NCBI RefSeq assembly: GCF_000336615.1
Contig: NZ_AOLW01000011.1
Location: forward strand, 1 to 49,033
Source of the DNA: Haloarcula amylolytica JCM 13557
GTDB taxonomy: Archaea > Halobacteriota > Halobacteria > Halobacteriales > Haloarculaceae
Direction of reading: 5' to 3'
DNA length: 49,033 nt
The notes under the pieces were generated by a model. It worked only from the letters and a program-made list of their open reading frames with translations. It ran no database searches and was not told the DNA's origin. Below are positions 7,784 through 17,693 of the stretch, one piece after another. A program made the translations under genes and the position numbers. Numbering within the stretch: the stretch's first letter is position 1; every line of letters starts with the position of its first letter.

Positions 7784-9976
7784 ATGCAAGCAACGCAAAC
7801 GCTCCCCGAAGCCGCGAAAGACACCATCCGAAACGAGTTCGACCGAGCCGAATCAGCGGACCCGATTGTCCTCTGGTGGGACGACGGGAACTACCTCGAA
7901 GACGTCATCGAGCAGGCCTGTGACGAACTCGGCGTTCACCTGAAAGTCGCCGAGGAGACGCCGCTGGAACTCCGAGCCAACCCGGTCGACGGCGAACAGG
8001 TCTGGTACGTTCCACACGTCAAAGAGCCCGAAGACGCCGAGGGCGACTTCGACTGGTTCCGCGACGTCGAGCACACCGGCGGCGAGGTGGAGATGAGCAT
8101 CGAAGACCTCACCGTCCACGCGTTCGAGCGCGGGCAACTCGACGCGTGGGAGCTGAAAACCACGACGCGGTCGGACGACCCCGCAAAGCGCCGCGAGATC
8201 GCGCGGATTCTCCACGACCAGCTCACCGGCGGCCAGCTCCCGACGCTCGAACAGCTCCGCACGCGGATCGTCACCGGCGGCTACACCGACCCGGTCGCGT
8301 TCGTGCTGGAGAACGGCTGGGGCGACATCGACGACAGCCCCGGAACCATCGAGCAGATGCAGGACTTGCTGACCAGCGAGGGCGTCGACGCGGTCGCCAG
8401 CGAGGACGAACCCGCGGGGATCGTCGCGGCGACGCGTCGGTGGGCCGTCGCCGAGTGGCTGATCCACGCCGGTGTCGACGCCGAACGGTTCCCGACGGAG
8501 TGCCGCGCCGAGACGGCCGGCGATCACGACCTCCCCGAACTCAAGTCGCTGTTGAACAACACCACCTCGGCCGGTCTCCTCGCCGACCGCTACCTCGGCG
8601 AAGCGACCTGGCCCGATGTCGTCGCGGACGTCGACGACCCGTGGGACCTCGCGGACTGTCTCGTCGACGCCGCGCTCGAACGGCGACTCTGGGAGGAGTG
8701 GCACGCGTCCTTCGACGCCGGCGACTACGAGACGTGTCTCACGCGCGCGGCGGAGCGCTACGACGCCCTCCTTGGCAGCGAGGACTTCCGGGGCACCTAC
8801 CGCGGTGCCTACGGCCCGGACAGTCCGTGGACGCAGACGTGGGAGCAGGCCGCGGAGGTCGCCCGCCTCGCACACCAACTCGAGACGTGGGACGAGGGGG
8901 CCACCGACGACGTCGTCTCGCTGTACGCCGACCCGGACGACGGAACGTGGCAGATCGACAACGCGATGCTCAACCTCGTCGTCGCCGGCGCGCCCGAGTC
9001 CGACCTCCCTGCCGACCACCCTGCCGTCGATACCCTCGACGACCTCCGCACCCAGCTCCAGTCGGAATACGTCGAGTACCTCGAAGCCCTCGGCGACCGC
9101 GTCACCGAAACTGTCGAGGCCGGCGCTCCGTTCGTCGACGAGGACCACTCCTATCAGTTCTTCACGAAGGAGTCCGCCGGCCTCGAAAGCGGCCAGACGG
9201 TCGCACTGTTCGTCATCGACGCCCTCCGACTCGACCTCGCGCGCCGACTCGCGGACGAGTTGCGCGACTACGTGGCGACGCTCCCGGCCGACGCCCCCGA
9301 GTTCGCCGTCGACGAAGACGTCTGGCTCGGGACGCTGCCCTCGGAGACCGAGTTCGGGAAGGCCGCACTCACGCCGGGAGAGATCCAGATGTTCGACGTC
9401 TCGCTGGTCGACGGCGAGTTACAGCCCCTTCGAAACAACCGAAAGGTGAACACGAACCGGCGGAACTCGCTGTTGGGCGGCGACGGCTGGACGGTCACTC
9501 GCGACACCGAGGACGGCTGGCAGTCGACGCGCGTCGCCTACTTCAAAAACGACCTCGACGACATCGGCGAGAAGGAACTCAGCGACCTCGAGGCGATGCT
9601 GGCCCGACGCGTCGACTCGCTCGCGGAGTTCATCGGGACGAAGCTCGAACAGGGAGAGTGGGACCAGGCCTACGTGCTGACCGACCACGGGTTCGTCCTG
9701 CTCCCGGACAGCGCGTCGCCGGAGAAGATTTCTCGGCCAGCGGAAGCGTCCGACTCCGGACGCCGATGGATCGCTGGGGAGGACGTGGACGAGGATTCGC
9801 CCGGCGTGTTACTCGACTCCAGCTCCCGGCTGGGGTATCTCGATGCCAACGTCAGCGTCCTGGCGAGCCCGCTCAAGCGGTTCAAAAAGCAGGGCCTCGG
9901 GGACGCACGGTTCTACCACGGTGGCCTGCTCCCACAGGAGTTCGTGCTCGATTTCATCAGCATCACGCAGGGGTAG
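7784..9976 (+). CDS. pglZ: BREX protein PglZ (alkaline-phosphatase-fold core protein)
   Basis: The protein has 730 residues, within the range of PglZ, the signature protein of BREX. The C-terminal PglZ domain starts near residue 470. Metal-site motifs of the alkaline-phosphatase superfamily are visible: D479 in FVIDALRLD, and D634/H635 in VLTDHGF. H712 lies in the closing FYHGGLLPQE motif, which is typical of PglZ. The N-terminal 400 residues are acidic and helical and probably bind partner proteins. PglZ works with PglX and BrxB in the methylation and phage-exclusion complex; its exact enzymatic role is still debated. The start lies two bases after the membrane-protein stop, so translation is probably coupled. 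A 78-base gap follows, holding the upstream element of pglX2. Confidence 0.92.
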   Translation: MQATQTLPEAAKDTIRNEFDRAESADPIVLWWDDGNYLEDVIEQACDELGVHLKVAEETPLELRANPVDGEQVWYVPHVKEPEDAEGDFDWFRDVEHTGGEVEMSIEDLTVHAFERGQLDAWELKTTTRSDDPAKRREIARILHDQLTGGQLPTLEQLRTRIVTGGYTDPVAFVLENGWGDIDDSPGTIEQMQDLLTSEGVDAVASEDEPAGIVAATRRWAVAEWLIHAGVDAERFPTECRAETAGDHDLPELKSLLNNTTSAGLLADRYLGEATWPDVVADVDDPWDLADCLVDAALERRLWEEWHASFDAGDYETCLTRAAERYDALLGSEDFRGTYRGAYGPDSPWTQTWEQAAEVARLAHQLETWDEGATDDVVSLYADPDDGTWQIDNAMLNLVVAGAPESDLPADHPAVDTLDDLRTQLQSEYVEYLEALGDRVTETVEAGAPFVDEDHSYQFFTKESAGLESGQTVALFVIDALRLDLARRLADELRDYVATLPADAPEFAVDEDVWLGTLPSETEFGKAALTPGEIQMFDVSLVDGELQPLRNNRKVNTNRRNSLLGGDGWTVTRDTEDGWQSTRVAYFKNDLDDIGEKELSDLEAMLARRVDSLAEFIGTKLEQGEWDQAYVLTDHGFVLLPDSASPEKISRPAEASDSGRRWIAGEDVDEDSPGVLLDSSSRLGYLDANVSVLASPLKRFKKQGLGDARFYHGGLLPQEFVLDFISITQG

Positions 9977-10004
9977 CTGTCCTGGTCGAGCCATCGCGAT
10001 GGGG

Positions 10005-10017
10005 CAATATTCAAGAG
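10005..10017 (+). promoter_or_regulatory. CAAnnTTCAAGA element upstream of pglX2
   Basis: CAATATTCAAGAG begins 50 bases before the chosen pglX2 ATG, almost the same distance as the copy before pglX1 (51 bases). Its conservation supports 10055 as the real start. Confidence 0.4.
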
Positions 10018-10054
10018 ACCACAGTTGTACTGGGAGAATATCACTGACTCTCAT

Positions 10055-13000
10055 ATGGATGGGAACGCTCTGGCCCCCCGAAAGGCGCAACTCGACAAGG
10101 AAGAGCGCGAACACCTCGAAGCGGTCGTCACCGAGATGCGAGACCGTATCGAGGCGAACGTTCGCTACCAGCTCGAAGCGTCTGATCTGGCAGACCGTCC
10201 TGATGACGCGTCCCTGAGCGAGACGCAGGAAACCCTCGTGGAAGCTATCGAACTCGAAGCCGCCGATGGCCACAACTGGGAGGAGGCCCACGAGCAGTAC
10301 ATTACGGGCGTCGGCTACACGGTCGTCAATCGGCTGGCCGCGCTTCGCTGCATGGAGGTCCGGGACTTCATCGACGACGAAGTGACGGCCTTCCGTGACG
10401 ACGGCCTCACACCGGCCGCTGACCGGCTTGTCACCGAGGAGTTCATGCTGGAGGAGGAGGCCGTCCTCGAAGCCTATCGGAACGCGTGCGACAAACTGGC
10501 CGCGGAGATCGAGATCCTCTTCGACCGCTCGACCGCCTACAGCCAGATCGACCCCGACGACGACACCTACGAAGATCTCTGCGGAATGCTGGACGAGGTA
10601 CCCGACGAGGTCTGGCGGGCTGACGACGTGCTGGGCTGGGTGTACGAGTACTACAACCGCCCGGTCGTCGAAGCGCTCGACGCGAAGAACACGCTCGAAC
10701 CGGAGGACGTGGGACCGGCGAACCAGTTCTACACGCCCCATTGGGTCGTCCGGATGCTCACCGACAACTCGCTCGGGAAGCTCTATCTCGAAGCCACGGG
10801 ACAGGAAGACGCCGTTTCGCAGCCGGACGCACTCAGCCCCGAAGAGCGAAAAAAGCGCTTGGTCACGCCGGAGGACAGCCCGTCCGTTCCCGAACTCTGT
10901 ACGTACCTCATCCCGGACGAGGAGGCCGGCGACGCACCGGAGTTCGACCATCCGTCGGAACTGCGGGTCATCGACCCGGCCTGTGGGAGCGGCCATTTCC
11001 TCCTCTATGCGTTCGACGTACTGGAGCGCATCTGGTGGGCCGAAACCGATCTCGACCGCGCCGAGATCCCGGCGAAGGTGCTGGAGCACAACCTCTACGG
11101 CGTCGACATCGACCTGCGCTCGTGTCAGCTCTCGGCGTTCAATCTGTATCTGAAAGCCAGAACACGTACCGAAGCGGAAGACGGCCAGTTCGAGATGCCC
11201 AGCGTCGACATCGTCTGTGCGGACGCCCGCGTGGCGGACGTCGAGGAAGGCGCAGAAGTGCTGGACGACATTACCGGCGAGGGAACGGACCTGCGTGCTG
11301 CGCTGGGCGAGATCATCGACACGTTCCAGCACACGGAAGCCCTCGGGAGCCTGCTCGACGTGAGTGGGACGCTCGAAGACGTGTTCGAGAGCGGTCAGAC
11401 GGACCTCTCGGACTGGGGCGACGGAACACACCAGTCGCTGAACTCCTTCTTGAAGGCACTTCGAGAAGCCGTTGGTGAGCGCTCGTCAGATTCGTTCGGC
11501 GAACAGAACCTCAAGAGTTTCCTGAATCTGCTGGTAGTGCTAAGCCAATCGTACGACGTGGCGCTTATGAACCCGCCGTATGGTTCGGGGGGACGAATGC
11601 CGGACACCGTGCAGGAATACGTCGAAGAGAACGAGAATTACAAATATACGACGGAGTACTACATCAACTTCTTCGAGGCGTGTGATCGGCTGGCCAAAGC
11701 CGACGGACGCACGGGGATGCTCGTTCCGTGGTCGTTCATGTTCAACAAGTCCTTCCAGACCTTCCGGGAGGATTTCGTCGGTGGGAGAGGTGCGTTCGAC
11801 TTCTTCTCGGAGTTCGGGTACGACATCCTCGACAACGCGACCGTCGGCACTGTCGGGACAGTTGTTCGCTCCGAGGCAGACAGCGGGCAGACAGGGACGT
11901 TCATCCGCCTCCCGGATGTTGCAAAGGGTGAGAAGGAAGGGGAATTCATCAGCGCGTCTTTCGAGGGTTCTGAAACCGGTGTCAAGCGACTCTATCATCG
12001 AGACCTGTCCGAGTTTGCGATGGTTCCCGGCACGCCGCTTTCTTATTGGGTGCCGCGAGGCCTGCGAAGCATCTATCAGTCCGATACCGTTCTCGACGCG
12101 GATAATGCGGGCTTAGAGGACCGGGAGACGCTTGGAGACATCAAACAGGGTACCGCAACCGCAGACGATTCCCGGTTCGTGCATAAGTTCTGGGAAGACA
12201 GGGGCGCTGAATGGGTGCCGTTTGCGAAGGGGGGCGCTGATGCGTGGCTTTTGCCTCGAATAAAGAACACCATCCTCTGGGGAGAAGACGGGACGGAAGT
12301 CGATAGATACCCGAAATCCTACCCCCGCAATACAGACGCCTACTTCAACGAATCATTAACGTACACCGTCGCAAAGCGAAGCGGTCGGAGGTTCGGGTAT
12401 CTCCACGATTCGTCCGTCTTCGGTCACAAGGGCTCGGTTCTGATTCCGGATCGGGCTATCTGGAACGCCCTCTCGTACACGAATAGCCATCTATTCACGT
12501 ATCTGATGCTTGCACAGACCTCCGAGCGAATGTGGGAGGTCGGGTTCGTCTCGAAAGTCCCGTGGCGGAAAGAACTCGAAGAGATCGACGAACTGGCGAC
12601 CCTCGCCCGGGAGGCCGTCGGGCACCTCATCTCGAAGCGGCAGTACGACTTCGTGTCGCCGCATTACGATGGGCCTGTCCTGCTCGATGCACTCGGTGTC
12701 GATGACCCGCTACCGCAGTACGACCATCCACACCGCGAACTTCGGGACGAGCTTGCTCTCGATAGCCCGACACAAACTGTGTCCACGGCAGACTCGCTCA
12801 ATCAGGTCGGAACTGCCGCCGCGAAGCACTTGGCGCGAGTCGAGCAAACCCTCCAGTCCTGTGCGAACGACATCGACGATGCCGTCTTCGATTGCTTCGA
12901 CATCACCGACGGGCAGCGCGAAACGATCCTTCAGGAGATCGCGCTCCGAACCATCGAAGATCCACGCGAACAGGAGGCGTATGCTCCAGCGGCCATCTCA

Positions 13001-14251
13001 GAGCCGTCTAGCGACTTCCCGCAACAGGTCAAAGACCTCCTTCTCCACTTCACGCTCCGAGCGATCAACGACACCGATGACGGCATTATCCCGCTTTCCG
13101 AAATCGACGGCACGGACGACCTTCTGACCCACATCGAGGCGGAGTTCGAACGTGTCTGGGGCGAGCACGCGACCGACCGCCTCGCGGAAGCCGACGCGGT
13201 ACTCGGGAACCGTAGTGCGAGCGACGAAGCGTACCCGAACCTTCGGGCGTGGCTCGAAAACGACCTGTTCGAGTACCACGTCGCGGAGTTCGACCGAACG
13301 CCGATCCTCTGGCGGCTCTCGACCGAGCGACTCGTTTCCGACGCCACGGGCGAGGGCTTCGGCTGTCTCGTCGATTACCATCAGTTGGACGCGAGCATCT
13401 TCGACCGGCTGCAGAACCAGTATCTCGAACCGCGGCGGACGCACCTCCGCGAACGGCAGGCGGCGGCAAACAGCCGTCGGAACGACGAATCGCTCTCGAC
13501 CACTGAGCGAGCCGACGCCGCCGAAGAGTACGACCAGTGTGAGAGCGCCCTCGAACAGCTCAGCGCGTTCGAAGAACGGCTTGGCGACCTTTCGCAGGCC
13601 ACCCCGCGTGACTGGCCCAGCGTGAATCAGGAACGCGCGGCCGAGGCAGCCGAACGCGTGGCGGAGTTCCGGGAGCGGACAGCATCACGGCTAGACACTC
13701 TCGAAACCCTCGCCGACCTGAAGGACGTAGATATGGCAGACCTGTTCAGTCCCTCGTTCTACGAAACGGTACAGGAGAACAAAGACGAGTGGGTCGATGC
13801 GCTCGACGACCTACAGACTGCCTTCGAAGCGTACGCCGAAGACGGCTCCGAACCCGTCGAAGCTCACCTGTATGACCTCTTCGAGTACTACGACGATCTC
13901 GTCGGCTCCGCCCACTACGCGAGCAACGGGATCCTGTTCATGACGTACTACTTCGAACAGTTCGAGGATGCCGAGCAGTCACAGATCGGAGACACCGGCG
14001 TCGCCGAGCGGCGGCGACTGCTCGCAGAACTCGCGGCCGACGTTGACGAGTATCGGCAACTGGCCGACGAAATCGCTGCAAACTGCGACGAGGTTGCGAC
14101 CGATATCTCCGGCGATTGGGAGGAACGGGCGCTCTCAGAAGTCGTGACCGCGGGCTACCAGCCCACCCACAAACACGGCGTCGCGATCAACATCACGCCG
14201 CTCGCCGAGCAAGACATCGTCCCGGAAGTGGTGGCAGACAACGTACTCTGA
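10055..14251 (+). CDS. pglX: BREX DNA adenine methyltransferase PglX, copy 2
   Basis: The protein has 1398 residues from the ATG at 10055. A longer frame begins with TTG at 10025, but the ATG start (MDGNALAPRKAQ) lines up with the PglX1 start (MDGQSTHPRKAQ), and the upstream elements align at the same distance. Motif DPACGSGHF is at residues 307-315 and NPPY at 506-509, so the methyltransferase core is intact. The N-terminal and C-terminal blocks are near copies of PglX1; the C-termini share HKHGVAINITPLAEQDIVPE. The middle is clearly different and lacks the A+T-rich skew seen in PglX1. Two PglX proteins with different middles would be expected to methylate two different sequences. A duplicated core gene fits the BREX class described from Halobacteria (type 5), as far as I recall it. 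Confidence 0.92.
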   Translation: MDGNALAPRKAQLDKEEREHLEAVVTEMRDRIEANVRYQLEASDLADRPDDASLSETQETLVEAIELEAADGHNWEEAHEQYITGVGYTVVNRLAALRCMEVRDFIDDEVTAFRDDGLTPAADRLVTEEFMLEEEAVLEAYRNACDKLAAEIEILFDRSTAYSQIDPDDDTYEDLCGMLDEVPDEVWRADDVLGWVYEYYNRPVVEALDAKNTLEPEDVGPANQFYTPHWVVRMLTDNSLGKLYLEATGQEDAVSQPDALSPEERKKRLVTPEDSPSVPELCTYLIPDEEAGDAPEFDHPSELRVIDPACGSGHFLLYAFDVLERIWWAETDLDRAEIPAKVLEHNLYGVDIDLRSCQLSAFNLYLKARTRTEAEDGQFEMPSVDIVCADARVADVEEGAEVLDDITGEGTDLRAALGEIIDTFQHTEALGSLLDVSGTLEDVFESGQTDLSDWGDGTHQSLNSFLKALREAVGERSSDSFGEQNLKSFLNLLVVLSQSYDVALMNPPYGSGGRMPDTVQEYVEENENYKYTTEYYINFFEACDRLAKADGRTGMLVPWSFMFNKSFQTFREDFVGGRGAFDFFSEFGYDILDNATVGTVGTVVRSEADSGQTGTFIRLPDVAKGEKEGEFISASFEGSETGVKRLYHRDLSEFAMVPGTPLSYWVPRGLRSIYQSDTVLDADNAGLEDRETLGDIKQGTATADDSRFVHKFWEDRGAEWVPFAKGGADAWLLPRIKNTILWGEDGTEVDRYPKSYPRNTDAYFNESLTYTVAKRSGRRFGYLHDSSVFGHKGSVLIPDRAIWNALSYTNSHLFTYLMLAQTSERMWEVGFVSKVPWRKELEEIDELATLAREAVGHLISKRQYDFVSPHYDGPVLLDALGVDDPLPQYDHPHRELRDELALDSPTQTVSTADSLNQVGTAAAKHLARVEQTLQSCANDIDDAVFDCFDITDGQRETILQEIALRTIEDPREQEAYAPAAISEPSSDFPQQVKDLLLHFTLRAINDTDDGIIPLSEIDGTDDLLTHIEAEFERVWGEHATDRLAEADAVLGNRSASDEAYPNLRAWLENDLFEYHVAEFDRTPILWRLSTERLVSDATGEGFGCLVDYHQLDASIFDRLQNQYLEPRRTHLRERQAAANSRRNDESLSTTERADAAEEYDQCESALEQLSAFEERLGDLSQATPRDWPSVNQERAAEAAERVAEFRERTASRLDTLETLADLKDVDMADLFSPSFYETVQENKDEWVDALDDLQTAFEAYAEDGSEPVEAHLYDLFEYYDDLVGSAHYASNGILFMTYYFEQFEDAEQSQIGDTGVAERRRLLAELAADVDEYRQLADEIAANCDEVATDISGDWEERALSEVVTAGYQPTHKHGVAINITPLAEQDIVPEVVADNVL

Positions 14252-14290
14252 GGCGGTGGGGAACCGATCTCCGACAGAGGCGGTGGCTGA

Positions 14291-14303
14291 CAAGGTTCAA
14301 GAG
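14291..14303 (+). promoter_or_regulatory. CAAnnTTCAAGA element upstream of the helicase
   Basis: CAAGGTTCAAGAG begins 43 bases before the helicase ATG, in an 82-base gap after pglX2. It matches the elements before pglX1 and pglX2 at nine or ten positions. A separate start of transcription here is possible. Confidence 0.35.
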
Positions 14304-14333
14304 TCTATGCCGTTTTGGAACACGTAGCACTCG

Positions 14334-17249
14334 ATGACGGATTCTTCATTCTCGTCCGGGCAACGAGTCCTTCTCAACGGAACGCCGGCTGAAGTCATCA
14401 AAACACAGACAGTCGGCGAGATCGAATATTTGAGAGCATACATCGACGGGAAAGGCGTCAAGACTGTCTGTCTCGACGATGTAGAGATTCAGCCACAGCA
14501 GTCCGGAATCGAGGAGTTGGCCAACCAGCGAATCGACGACCTTCATCCGGATCACGATGCGGTCGCGGCGCAGTGGTTCGACCTCCGGACGCAGGCGACG
14601 AAGCTCAAACTCGCTCACGAACAGGGACAGCTCCTGAGCATCTCGAACTCGCTCGTTCGACTGGAGCCGTATCAGCTTGACGCCGTAAACTGGGTGATGC
14701 AGAAGCTCCGGCAGCGGGCGCTTATCGGTGACGACGTCGGGCTCGGGAAAACGATAGAGGCGGGCCTCGTCCTCAAGGAACTCGCTGCACGGAATCGTGC
14801 TGACCGCGTCCTGTTCGTCGTTCCCGCCCACCTCCAGAAGAAATGGATCCGGGATATGGACCGCTTCTTCGACATCGACCTGACCGTGGCAGACCGCGCG
14901 TGGGTGGAAGGTGAGCGCCGACGGCTCGGCGAGGAGGCTAACATCTGGGCCCAAGACCAGCAACGGCTCGTCACCAGCATGGCGTTCCTGCGGCAGGACG
15001 AGTTCCGGCCTGCACTCCGGGACGCGTTCTGGGACGTCGTCGTGGTCGACGAGGCCCACAAGGCTGCAAAGCGGGGGGACTCACCGAGCAAGACGGCACG
15101 GATGATTGACGCCGTCACGGGGAACTCCGACTCGTTGCTGCTTCTCAGCGCGACGCCACACGACGGGAAGGGCGAGGCGTTCCGCTCGCTCGTGGAGTAC
15201 ATCGATCCGTTCCTCGTCGCCGAAAACCAGGAACTCTCACAGGAAACAGTCGACCGCGTAATGATCCGTCGCGGGAAGACCGACATCTACGACGAGGACG
15301 GTGACCGCGTCTTCCCGGACCGCGAGGTCAACTCGGTATCGGTCTCGATGACTCACGACGAACGACAGTTCTACCGGGCGGTCACCGACTACGTGAAAAA
15401 CGTCTACAACCGCTCGGAGAAGCTGAACGAACCCGCGGTCGGGTTCGCGATGGCGCTCATGCAGAAACGACTGGTGAGCAGCGTCGGCGCGATTCACGCG
15501 ACGCTCCGACGACGACTGGACGACCTTCTCGACGAAGAGGCAGAAACAGACGGTCTTTCCGAGGAAGCACGAGCCTACCTCGACGGCGAGGACCTAGACG
15601 AGGACGACAAGCAACACGCGGAAGACGAGATCGCCGGTCTGACCGTCACTAGCACCGACGAACAGCTCCAAGAGGAGATCGATACGCTCCGCGACCTCGT
15701 GTCCCTGGCGGAGGATCTACCGGTCGACTCCAAGGCCCAGAAAGTCAGACGGTTCATCTCCCAACTCCTCGAGGAACAGCCGGACGAGAAACTCCTGTTG
15801 TTCACGGAGTACCGCGATACGCTGGACTACCTTCTCGAATTCGTGCAGGACGAGCCGTGGGCCGACGAGATTCTGGTGATTCACGGCGACGTTGACAAGG
15901 ACGAACGGACCCGGATCGAAGACGAATTCAATCACGGGCAGTCACGACTCCTGTTCGCGACCGATGCAGCGAGTGAGGGGATCGATCTCCAGCACAGCTG
16001 TCACATCATGGCTAACTACGAGCTTCCGTGGAACCCGAACCGCCTCGAACAGCGGATCGGCCGCATCCATCGCTACGGACAGGAAGAGGAGGTCAAGGTC
16101 TGGAACTTCCTCTTCGACGACACCCGCGAGAGCGAGATCTTCGAAATGCTCCAGACCAAGGTCGAGGAGATCCGCTCCCAGCTCGGAAACACAGCGGACG
16201 TGCTTGGCATCCTCGACGACATCGACGTGGATGCGCTCATCATGGAGTCCATCGAGAACGACGACCCGCCGAGTGCGACCAAAGCGGAACTCGAGGAGCT
16301 GATCGAGGAGCGCCAGCGGACGCTCGAGGAGTGGTACGAGCGGAGCCTCGTCGATACGAGCACCTTCGACGCGGAGAGTCGCCGGCAGATTCAGGAGGTC
16401 GTCGACGAGTCAGCGGACGTCTACGGAAGCGAGGGAGACATCCGCGAGTTCTTCGAGCGAGCAGTCGAAGCCTTCGGAGGCGAATTCGAGAAACGCGGTA
16501 CCAACCTCTATCAAGCCGAGTTGCCTGATGGGATCAATTCGCCCGGCCAAGATGCGACGTTCGGCCCGTTCACGTTCGACCGCGACTTCGCGATGGATCA
16601 CGAGGACATCACCTACCTCGCTCCGGACACGGACGTCCTGCAACGGCTCATGGCACGCGTGTTGGAGGACGAGCGCGGTGCGGTCGGACTCAAACTGCTG
16701 CCGTTCGTCGACACGCCGGGGATCACCTACAACTATCGCGTAGCGTTCGAGGACGGCACTGGCGATGTGATTCGAGAGGAGACCATCCCCGTCTTCGTGG
16801 ATGCGACGCAAGAGGACGCTCAGCAGGCGCTTGGTGAACGTGTCGTCGAGGGCGATTCGGTAGCAGCAAAGCCCGACGTCGACGGCTTGCGAACGGTTCT
16901 CGACGCTCAATCCGACTTACGGACGGCCGCCGACCGGTACGTGAGCGTGCGTGTCAACGAGATCAAGAACCATCTTCAGGAGAAACGTCACAAGGAGACC
17001 GCCCAGGAGTTGGAGAATCTCGAGGAGTATGCACAGGCGGAACGAGAACGGATCGAGTCCTTCATCGAGGAGTACGAGCGCAAATCCGACGCCGGCTCGG
17101 ATATGGACATCGCGATCCGTGGCCAACAGGAGCGACTTGAACAGCTCGAAGAGCGAATCGAGACACGTCGTCGTGAATTAGAGCGCCGAGAACAGATCAT
17201 CTCACTGGCGCCCGAGGTTGACAACTACTGTTTGACTCTCCCATTATGA
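14334..17249 (+). CDS. SNF2/RapA-type DEAH helicase of the BREX locus (BrxHII-like)
   Basis: The protein has 971 residues and a superfamily 2 ATPase core. Walker A is DDVGLGKT (residues 133-140) and the Walker B box is DEAH (239-242). ATDAASEGIDLQ lies near residue 543, and the arginine-finger motif EQRIGRIHRYGQ near 572. An acidic linker separates the two RecA lobes, and residues about 875-965 look like a charged coiled coil. This matches the RapA/SNF2-like ATPases that accompany pglX and pglZ in several BREX classes, called BrxHII in the type 3 and type 5 schemes. It would use ATP to move along or remodel DNA. It is the last gene of the BREX locus in this window. No methylation-independent nuclease domain is visible in it. 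Confidence 0.85.
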   Translation: MTDSSFSSGQRVLLNGTPAEVIKTQTVGEIEYLRAYIDGKGVKTVCLDDVEIQPQQSGIEELANQRIDDLHPDHDAVAAQWFDLRTQATKLKLAHEQGQLLSISNSLVRLEPYQLDAVNWVMQKLRQRALIGDDVGLGKTIEAGLVLKELAARNRADRVLFVVPAHLQKKWIRDMDRFFDIDLTVADRAWVEGERRRLGEEANIWAQDQQRLVTSMAFLRQDEFRPALRDAFWDVVVVDEAHKAAKRGDSPSKTARMIDAVTGNSDSLLLLSATPHDGKGEAFRSLVEYIDPFLVAENQELSQETVDRVMIRRGKTDIYDEDGDRVFPDREVNSVSVSMTHDERQFYRAVTDYVKNVYNRSEKLNEPAVGFAMALMQKRLVSSVGAIHATLRRRLDDLLDEEAETDGLSEEARAYLDGEDLDEDDKQHAEDEIAGLTVTSTDEQLQEEIDTLRDLVSLAEDLPVDSKAQKVRRFISQLLEEQPDEKLLLFTEYRDTLDYLLEFVQDEPWADEILVIHGDVDKDERTRIEDEFNHGQSRLLFATDAASEGIDLQHSCHIMANYELPWNPNRLEQRIGRIHRYGQEEEVKVWNFLFDDTRESEIFEMLQTKVEEIRSQLGNTADVLGILDDIDVDALIMESIENDDPPSATKAELEELIEERQRTLEEWYERSLVDTSTFDAESRRQIQEVVDESADVYGSEGDIREFFERAVEAFGGEFEKRGTNLYQAELPDGINSPGQDATFGPFTFDRDFAMDHEDITYLAPDTDVLQRLMARVLEDERGAVGLKLLPFVDTPGITYNYRVAFEDGTGDVIREETIPVFVDATQEDAQQALGERVVEGDSVAAKPDVDGLRTVLDAQSDLRTAADRYVSVRVNEIKNHLQEKRHKETAQELENLEEYAQAERERIESFIEEYERKSDAGSDMDIAIRGQQERLEQLEERIETRRRELERREQIISLAPEVDNYCLTLPL

Positions 17250-17277
17250 ATCGGTTTCTGAACGAGACTACCCCAGT

Positions 17278-17291
17278 GTCGGAATTCCGAC
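17278..17291. repeat. 14-bp perfect palindrome after the BREX helicase
   Basis: GTCGGAATTCCGAC lies 29 bases after the helicase stop. A T-rich stretch (ATTTTCCTTCC) follows at about 17316. It may be part of a transcription end or a protein-binding site; no assignment is firm. Confidence 0.3.
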
Positions 17292-17462
17292 GGGCTCGCT
17301 GACAGTCGGCTGAATAATTTTCCTTCCGAGAGCGCGTTCGTGGCCGCGCAATCACAGAACCGATAGACTGCAAGCCGATATCACAACTGTTTTTGTTACC
17401 AACTGTGTACCGGTAGGTGGGTTCTGGTCCTCGCTCCATTTCCCCCTTGAATCCGATTCAGA

Positions 17463-17693
17463 TCATCGATTGGCCCGAGTCCAGAACCTGTCGTCGTGGA
17501 TGACGACTTCGAATGGTGCGTTGCACGCCACTCCCCCCCGGCTGCCCACCATTCCGTTGCTGACCTGAGTGAGGAGATAGCAGCCCTCGTGACACGTATC
17601 CGGGAGTTCGTCTGCCGTCACTGCCAGTCTCTCCAGCAGCGGGGCGGCCACAGACTGGTTCGAGTATATCAGCGTGACCCTAGTGTAAGACAT
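17463..17693 (-). pseudogene. Possible gene fragment abutting the TnpB element
   Basis: On the minus strand a 76-codon frame begins with an ATG at 17693-17691, exactly where the right end of the TnpB element stops, and ends with TGA at 17463. Codon use looks moderately gene-like, but the product is unrecognised. It might be the 3' part of a gene cut by the insertion, or a chance frame. The plus strand has an overlapping open frame (about 17496-17690) that cannot be excluded. Otherwise 17292-17690 shows no feature I can support. Confidence 0.2.

Noticed and set aside
10025..10054. TTG start for pglX2 ten codons upstream
   Set aside because: The ATG at 10055 lines up with the PglX1 start, and the upstream element keeps the same distance only for that start.
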